In this document: positions 6,845-10,290 of the stretch, in pieces
How the letters are laid out: each line of letters begins with the position of its first letter
How positions within the stretch are numbered: the first letter of the stretch is position 1
DNA from: an uncultured Klebsiella sp.
GTDB lineage: Bacteria > Pseudomonadota > Gammaproteobacteria > Enterobacterales > Enterobacteriaceae
Assembly: GCA_902490055.1 (NCBI GenBank)
Contig: CABUCP010000065.1
Span: 1-10,290, forward strand
DNA length: 10,290 nucleotides
Reading direction: 5' to 3'
Notes under the pieces: model-generated
What the model was told of the DNA's origin: nothing
Databases searched by the model: none
Seen by the model: only the letters and a program-made list of their open reading frames with translations
Position numbers and translations under genes: made by a program

Positions 6845-7402
6845 ATGAAAAACGTAGCCGTGTTATTAGCCCCCGGATTTGAAGAGGGGGAAGCCATTGT
6901 CACTATCGATATCCTGCGTCGCCTGAATATTAAGGTGCAGACGATTTCCTGCGGCGACAGCCGTGAAGTGGTGAGCTATCACGCCATCCCAATGTCGGCG
7001 GATAGCACCCTGAAGTCCAGCTTCGACCAGACCTTTGACGCCGTCGTGTTGCCGGGCGGCCCGGAGGGCAGCGTTAACCTGGCGAAAAGCGCGGAGGTTA
7101 TCGCGTTCGTGCGCCGTCACGATGAAGCGGGTAAATATATCTGCCCGATTTGCTCCGCCGCCGCTCGCGTGTTGGGCGGTAACGGGTTGCTGAAGGGGCG
7201 TCGCTATGTCTGTTCCGGCGATCTTTGGCAGCAGGTGAGCGATGGCGTGTACGTGGATGCCGATGTGGTGGAAGATGGCAATCTGCTGAGCGGCCGTGGG
7301 CTGGGCAAGGTGTTTGATTTCGCTTTTACGCTGGCGGCGCGGTTACAGGGCGACGAAGCGCCGGCGCGCGATCACGCTGAGCATATTGATTATTCGTGGT
7401 AG
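6845..7402 (+). CDS. DJ-1/PfpI family protein, YajL-like
   Basis: A 185-aa cytoplasmic protein of the DJ-1/ThiJ/PfpI superfamily, nearest in pattern to E. coli YajL and human DJ-1. Shared elements are the N-terminal APGFEEGEA, with the conserved Glu at residue 16, VVLPGGPEG (67-75), the nucleophile elbow around C103, and LLSGRGLGKVFDF (147-159), which matches YajL's LLTSQGPGTAIDF. Family members are described as redox-sensing chaperones, glyoxalases or protein/nucleotide deglycases; the activity here is unknown. The elbow reads CPICSAAA rather than the usual AICAAP/AICAGP, so a second Cys (C100) lies three residues before the nucleophile. The gene starts 21 bases after the GH88 stop, with GGAGA at 6836-6840, and ends the operon just before a strong hairpin. 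A role in handling reactive carbonyl sugars from the pathway is an inference from position only. Confidence 0.88.
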   Translation: MKNVAVLLAPGFEEGEAIVTIDILRRLNIKVQTISCGDSREVVSYHAIPMSADSTLKSSFDQTFDAVVLPGGPEGSVNLAKSAEVIAFVRRHDEAGKYICPICSAAARVLGGNGLLKGRRYVCSGDLWQQVSDGVYVDADVVEDGNLLSGRGLGKVFDFAFTLAARLQGDEAPARDHAEHIDYSW

Positions 7403-7408
7403 AACTCA

Positions 7409-7441
7409 ACAACGCCGCTCCGGTATACGGAGCGGCGTTGT
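7409..7441. terminator. bidirectional rho-independent-type terminator hairpin
   Basis: A perfect 13-bp stem pairs 7410-7422 with 7428-7440 around a GTATA loop, plus an A-T pair at 7409/7441. An outer AACTC/GAGTT pairing (7403-7407 with 7446-7450) could extend it. The stem is very GC-rich. It fills the space between the convergent DJ-1 and autotransporter genes, so it can end both transcripts. The T-tracts are weak and broken on both strands (TTGTGTTAGAGTT on +, TTGTTGAGTTCT on -), so termination efficiency is uncertain. Confidence 0.75.
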
Positions 7442-7442
7442 G

Positions 7443-9560
7443 TTAGAGTTGAGCGCTAAAGTTAAGCATCGCGCTATTGTCCATCGTATGCCCGCTTAGT
7501 TGGCCAGCATAACCGAGAGAGACTTTTGATGTCGGCGTGAGCGACCAAATGATTTCCGCATCCAGTTTACTGCTGTTGCTTGAAACTGGCGCACCTTCAA
7601 CGGCGAAAGGCTGACCGTGGGCAAAATTCAGCGTGGCGCTGGGTTCGGTATCACCAACGCTATGACGCCACCCTGCGCCTGCGGAAATCGCAAAGGGGAT
7701 GTTCCGGGCGGAAAAATCATGAGAGAAACGTACGCCAATGGTCGTGAACGTGAGTTGATACGTTTGCTTCTCGCCGTTTAATGCTGTGACGCCGCCGTGT
7801 TCTGTGAATGCCTCCTGTTTGACGGTCATATTTGTTAAACCAAGATAAGGTTCAAACGCGATGGGAGTGGCATCAACGGTATAACGCAGCTCGCTAACTA
7901 ATTGAATGACTGTATTATTTGGTGATGAAGTTAATTTGTCATTGATATCATCAAGGTGGGCGTAGCGTTCGACATCCAGCCGATTCCATCCACCGATAAT
8001 GCCTGCGCTGGCGCTGAATTTATCGTATCGATAATCAAGATAAAGACCCGTATGAAACGTATCTCCCTGCGCGGAGAATCTTCGCGCAGGGATAGTAGTA
8101 CTGCTTTTCCCCACGCCGGCAGTCATTCCCAGTTTGAGTTCGTCAGCTATTTTGCCATCCGCCCCCATCATCAATCCCCATGTATTCGCGGTTGCTGAGG
8201 CAACATTATGGTTGCTTTCACTATGGTGCCGATTGCCCCATGTTGTCAGCCAAACGGTATTTTCTTCGGCGATCCGTGATTGTTTAATGAGCAGGTCGCT
8301 CAGCATTAACGCCTGTGAAACCGTAGAGGTTGTTAGACTGGCATAGCCTTCGCCAGATAGCGTATCGAGGGTGGTGAAAGCGTCATTTTTTACGCTAGTT
8401 AACAAGCGGTCATAAAGCGGGTTATGTGGGCCCTGAGATTCAATACTGCGGGCTACCGCGGCCTGATTAGGACTGTTGGCGAGGCTGGCAAAGGGCGTAT
8501 CGTTGCGGGTGAGCTGCAGATTCAGCGTATTGCCGCCGTAGCTCAGGGTTGGCTGCAGAAAAGCGTATTCGGAATGTATTTCGCTGAACGTGCCGTTGAT
8601 GCCGCCCTGTGACTGTAAAATGGCATAAGGCGTATTGAGTAAGATATTTTTGCTGGGAATGAGGGTGAGCGCGCTACCGTCATCTAATTGCGTTTTGCCA
8701 GCGATCTTTACGCTGTCGTGGCTACTTTGGTTGGCGTTAATGCGAAGCATGGAATCCGATTCGAGGTGTAGATCGCCATTGATATTCAGAGCATCACCGG
8801 GGGCAAGCGTGCCGCCGGAATGTATCACCGTAGAACCAACCTGGCCCTCTCCTCCCAACACGGCGCCATTTTCCACCGTCATCGTGCCGCCCAGCGAGCC
8901 GTTAACCAGTAACGTTCCCTTTGTGACCTCCGTGTTGCCGGAATAACGGCTGCCGTCGCCATCATAACTGAGCGTTGCCAGCCCTTGTTTACGGAAGGTC
9001 CCCTCCCCGGATAGCGCGTTGTTCAGCTCGTCGTTGTTGATAATATCGATGACAAGTAAGGCGTTATTAGCGATTTCACCACTGCCAAAAGCCAGTCCGT
9101 TAGTGCCAATAAGCGTCCCGTCACTGACCAGCGTTCCGCCGCTCCAGCTGTTTCTACCGGCGAGCGTTAGCTGCCCTGAACCCGCTTTATTAAACGACCC
9201 CTCACCGGTTATATCATTAAGCCAGACATCGGCTGCGGATAACCCTCCTTGAGCGGCATCCATGGTGACGACGACATCATGATTAAAAGCGCCATAACCG
9301 TTGGCCGCCGCGAAAAGGTTTAATCTGTCGTAACCCATGCCGTTATCGAGCGGCCCCCCGGATGGGGTTTCCGTGGTGGCGAGAATTTCCCGTCGCTGTG
9401 CATCGGTTAAGTACGGGTAACGGCTTTCAATCAGTATCCCGGCATTTTCAGGAACGACCGGCGCCTGCGTGGTGTCTCCTGAGGGAATAAAAGCAAAAGT
9501 GGTTTTAGCCAGGTATTCGGCTTTATCAGCTTGATACTGTTGGTAGGCTATTTTGCATTT
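7443..9560 (-). CDS. Autotransporter beta-helix and barrel portion, out of frame with its N-terminus
   Basis: 705 codons without a credible start of its own; the first ATG (9338) has no Shine-Dalgarno sequence and cuts off conserved linker. In order, it holds a phosphatase-linker segment (LTDAQRREILATTETPSGGP, about 9411-9352), then LNLFAAANGYGAFN. Next is a glycine-rich beta-helix with two passenger-associated repeats (GEGSFNKAGSGQLTLAG and GEGTFRKQGLATLSYDG, each ending in a GGT/GNT...GTL turn) at about 9230-8470. A helical linker follows, then a barrel of about 270 residues from NTVWLTTWGN (about 8260) to the end, the usual size for the outer-membrane autotransporter domain. The last residues are NFSAQL, so the protein ends in Leu and not the common terminal Phe. 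Without the upstream frame it lacks a signal peptide and cannot reach the membrane. Confidence 0.83.
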   Translation of the reverse strand, partial: KCKIAYQQYQADKAEYLAKTTFAFIPSGDTTQAPVVPENAGILIESRYPYLTDAQRREILATTETPSGGPLDNGMGYDRLNLFAAANGYGAFNHDVVVTMDAAQGGLSAADVWLNDITGEGSFNKAGSGQLTLAGRNSWSGGTLVSDGTLIGTNGLAFGSGEIANNALLVIDIINNDELNNALSGEGTFRKQGLATLSYDGDGSRYSGNTEVTKGTLLVNGSLGGTMTVENGAVLGGEGQVGSTVIHSGGTLAPGDALNINGDLHLESDSMLRINANQSSHDSVKIAGKTQLDDGSALTLIPSKNILLNTPYAILQSQGGINGTFSEIHSEYAFLQPTLSYGGNTLNLQLTRNDTPFASLANSPNQAAVARSIESQGPHNPLYDRLLTSVKNDAFTTLDTLSGEGYASLTTSTVSQALMLSDLLIKQSRIAEENTVWLTTWGNRHHSESNHNVASATANTWGLMMGADGKIADELKLGMTAGVGKSSTTIPARRFSAQGDTFHTGLYLDYRYDKFSASAGIIGGWNRLDVERYAHLDDINDKLTSSPNNTVIQLVSELRYTVDATPIAFEPYLGLTNMTVKQEAFTEHGGVTALNGEKQTYQLTFTTIGVRFSHDFSARNIPFAISAGAGWRHSVGDTEPSATLNFAHGQPFAVEGAPVSSNSSKLDAEIIWSLTPTSKVSLGYAGQLSGHTMDNSAMLNFSAQL

Positions 9561-9563
9561 TCA
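9548..9563 (-). other. frameshift site between phosphatase and autotransporter frames
   Basis: On the minus strand this reads TGAAAATGCAAAATAG. It begins with the stop closing the autotransporter frame upstream and ends with the stop closing the phosphatase frame. Two A4 runs lie inside. Insertion of one A in the second run, or a -1 slip there, joins the two frames. The sequence before TAG (T GCA AAA) does not fit the X XXY YYZ slippery heptamer, so programmed slippage is not favoured. Confidence 0.8.
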
Positions 9564-10290
9564 CCGGAGTAACAATACGTTATTTCGCCATTACAGGCTG
9601 TAGTGTAGAAAGACTGCGCTTGCTGCAGAGCATCGGCGCGCAGTTCAGGATTGGCCATCAAATTTTCGATGGCATAAAAAATAGCGTGCATTCTGCCGCC
9701 GATGACATCCAACGGCGAATGCATGCCGGCAACGGCTCGGCTGTATCCGAGATCGGCTGCCTGAAGCATCAGGGCCGAATACTGCTGAGGTATTGCCCAC
9801 GCAAGCCCAAGACCGGCAAGAAAAGCGGCATTGGTGTGCCCGCTTGGAAAACCGCCGTCGGTTTCTGGGGTAGGGCTACGGGCAGGAACCAACGACGCCA
9901 TTGTTACCCAGTCAAGGCTTTCGCCATCGAGGGTCTGGCGAAATGGACGGGGATAGCTGTAATACTCCTTCGCCGGGTTAGTCGATGCATTATCGCCACG
10001 TAAAACATCCACCAATTCAATAACTTTCCCCAGGCCGCTATCCGTGGAGCCTAAGCCGGTCCCTTCGTCGTCAATGCGGGAGAGATAGGCCTGTGGGGGG
10101 ATAGAATTGATGGTTGTCGTGGCCCCGGTTTCATTGATGAAGAGTATTTCCAGCGGACCTAGTCCGGCAAGTAAACTGTAATTCTGATTACGCCGATCGA
10201 ATAAATAGGTCTTGAGTTCATCTTCCGGAGTTCTATTTCTGGCGAGAGCCGCATTGATGGCCATATTTTGTCGTAGGACCTGCGCACCGG
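9548..10290 (-). CDS. PAP2-family acid phosphatase portion (partial, no start in window)
   Basis: 246 codons are visible, and the frame is open to the window edge, so the Met at 10264 is internal and not a start. All three phosphatase motifs are intact: K107-x6-R114-P115 (KEYYSYPRP), P148-S-G-H151 (GGFPSGHT) and S183-R-x5-H190-x3-D194 (SRAVAGMHSPLD), using numbering from the first visible codon. These place it with class A non-specific acid phosphatases and other PAP2 enzymes; H190 would be the nucleophile and H151 the general acid. The paired Cys at about 232 and 239 (ACNGEITYCY) could form a disulfide after export. The frame ends at TAG directly after the catalytic region, where homologous fusions would run on. 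Alone, the fragment might make a periplasmic phosphatase, since its catalytic core is complete. Confidence 0.85.
   Translation of the reverse strand, partial: GAQVLRQNMAINAALARNRTPEDELKTYLFDRRNQNYSLLAGLGPLEILFINETGATTTINSIPPQAYLSRIDDEGTGLGSTDSGLGKVIELVDVLRGDNASTNPAKEYYSYPRPFRQTLDGESLDWVTMASLVPARSPTPETDGGFPSGHTNAAFLAGLGLAWAIPQQYSALMLQAADLGYSRAVAGMHSPLDVIGGRMHAIFYAIENLMANPELRADALQQAQSFYTTACNGEITYCYSGENAK

Larger units (their letters stand above)
7443..10290 (-). pseudogene. Frameshifted autotransporter acid phosphatase (whole gene, 5' end outside window)
   Basis: Two adjacent minus-strand frames together spell one protein: an N-terminal PAP2 acid phosphatase, a linker, a PATR beta-helix and a C-terminal autotransporter barrel, roughly 950 visible residues. 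The phosphatase frame stops at TAG 9548-9550, while the autotransporter frame is open only from after TGA 9561-9563, so the break lies in a 16-base overlap. Adding one A to the A4 run at 9551-9554 restores a continuous GENAKIAYQQYQ junction. The rest of both frames is free of stops and motif-complete, so the lesion is recent, a sequencing or assembly error in a short homopolymer, or (less likely) a site of -1 ribosomal slippage. The signal peptide and start codon lie beyond 10290. The intact product would be exported through Sec, and the barrel would place the phosphatase outside the outer membrane. Confidence 0.8.

Noticed and set aside
7403..7450. Attachment site or mobile-element end suggested by the perfect inverted repeat
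   Set aside because: Position between two convergent genes and the short loop fit a shared terminator; no integrase, transposase or flanking target duplication is visible.
8635..8946. 103-codon plus-strand frame with a hydrophobic start, opposite the autotransporter
   Set aside because: Antisense to the PATR beta-helix; no ribosome binding site was evident, and the Ser/Pro-rich sequence is what the complement of Gly/Thr-rich repeats gives.
9548..9560. Programmed -1 ribosomal frameshift joining phosphatase and autotransporter
   Set aside because: The bases before TAG do not form an X XXY YYZ heptamer and I saw no clear downstream stimulatory stem; a simple indel or sequencing error is the more economical reading. 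Not fully excluded.

Overview
The window looks like part of the chromosome of a gamma-proteobacterium of the order Enterobacterales. A Klebsiella/Raoultella-type genome is my best guess, not a demonstrated assignment. The reasons are a near-consensus E. coli-type CRP site, GGAGG ribosome binding sites, GC-rich third codon positions, and a LacY-type symporter that aligns almost without gaps to E. coli LacY over its second half.

Layout. Positions 1-1418 (+) hold an NCS1-family purine/cytosine-type permease. It converges with an AraC-family regulator (1420-2274, -), and a single base separates their stop codons. A 229-bp divergent control region (2275-2503) follows, with a strong CRP site and a probable promoter. 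A tightly packed (+) operon runs from 2504 to 7402: a DUF2264 protein (possible alpha/alpha-toroid glycosidase), a LacY-type oligosaccharide:H+ symporter (ATGA overlap), a GH88 unsaturated uronyl hydrolase, and a DJ-1/PfpI (YajL-like) protein. A strong hairpin at 7409-7441 sits between this operon and a convergent gene. That gene (10290 down to 7443, -, 5' end outside the window) encodes a PAP2 acid phosphatase fused to a PATR beta-helix and an autotransporter beta-barrel. It is split into two reading frames by a one-base defect near 9548-9563.

How the parts fit. I infer that the operon imports a short oligosaccharide ending in a 4,5-unsaturated uronic acid, as left by a polysaccharide lyase, and processes it in the cytoplasm. 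The symporter would bring it in, GH88 would remove the unsaturated uronate, and DUF2264 may remove another residue. The DJ-1 protein may deal with reactive carbonyl products. CRP and the divergently encoded AraC protein are the likely regulators. No lyase and no KduI/KduD-type downstream enzymes are visible, so the substrate must be produced and its uronate finished elsewhere.

The phosphatase autotransporter is a separate unit, in DNA that reads less GC-rich than the operon. If intact it would display an acid phosphatase on the cell surface. As written it cannot make the full-length protein without a frameshift. No RNA genes, CRISPR arrays, insertion sequences or integrase genes were seen. 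The only gap between genes longer than 50 bases is the 229-bp control region.
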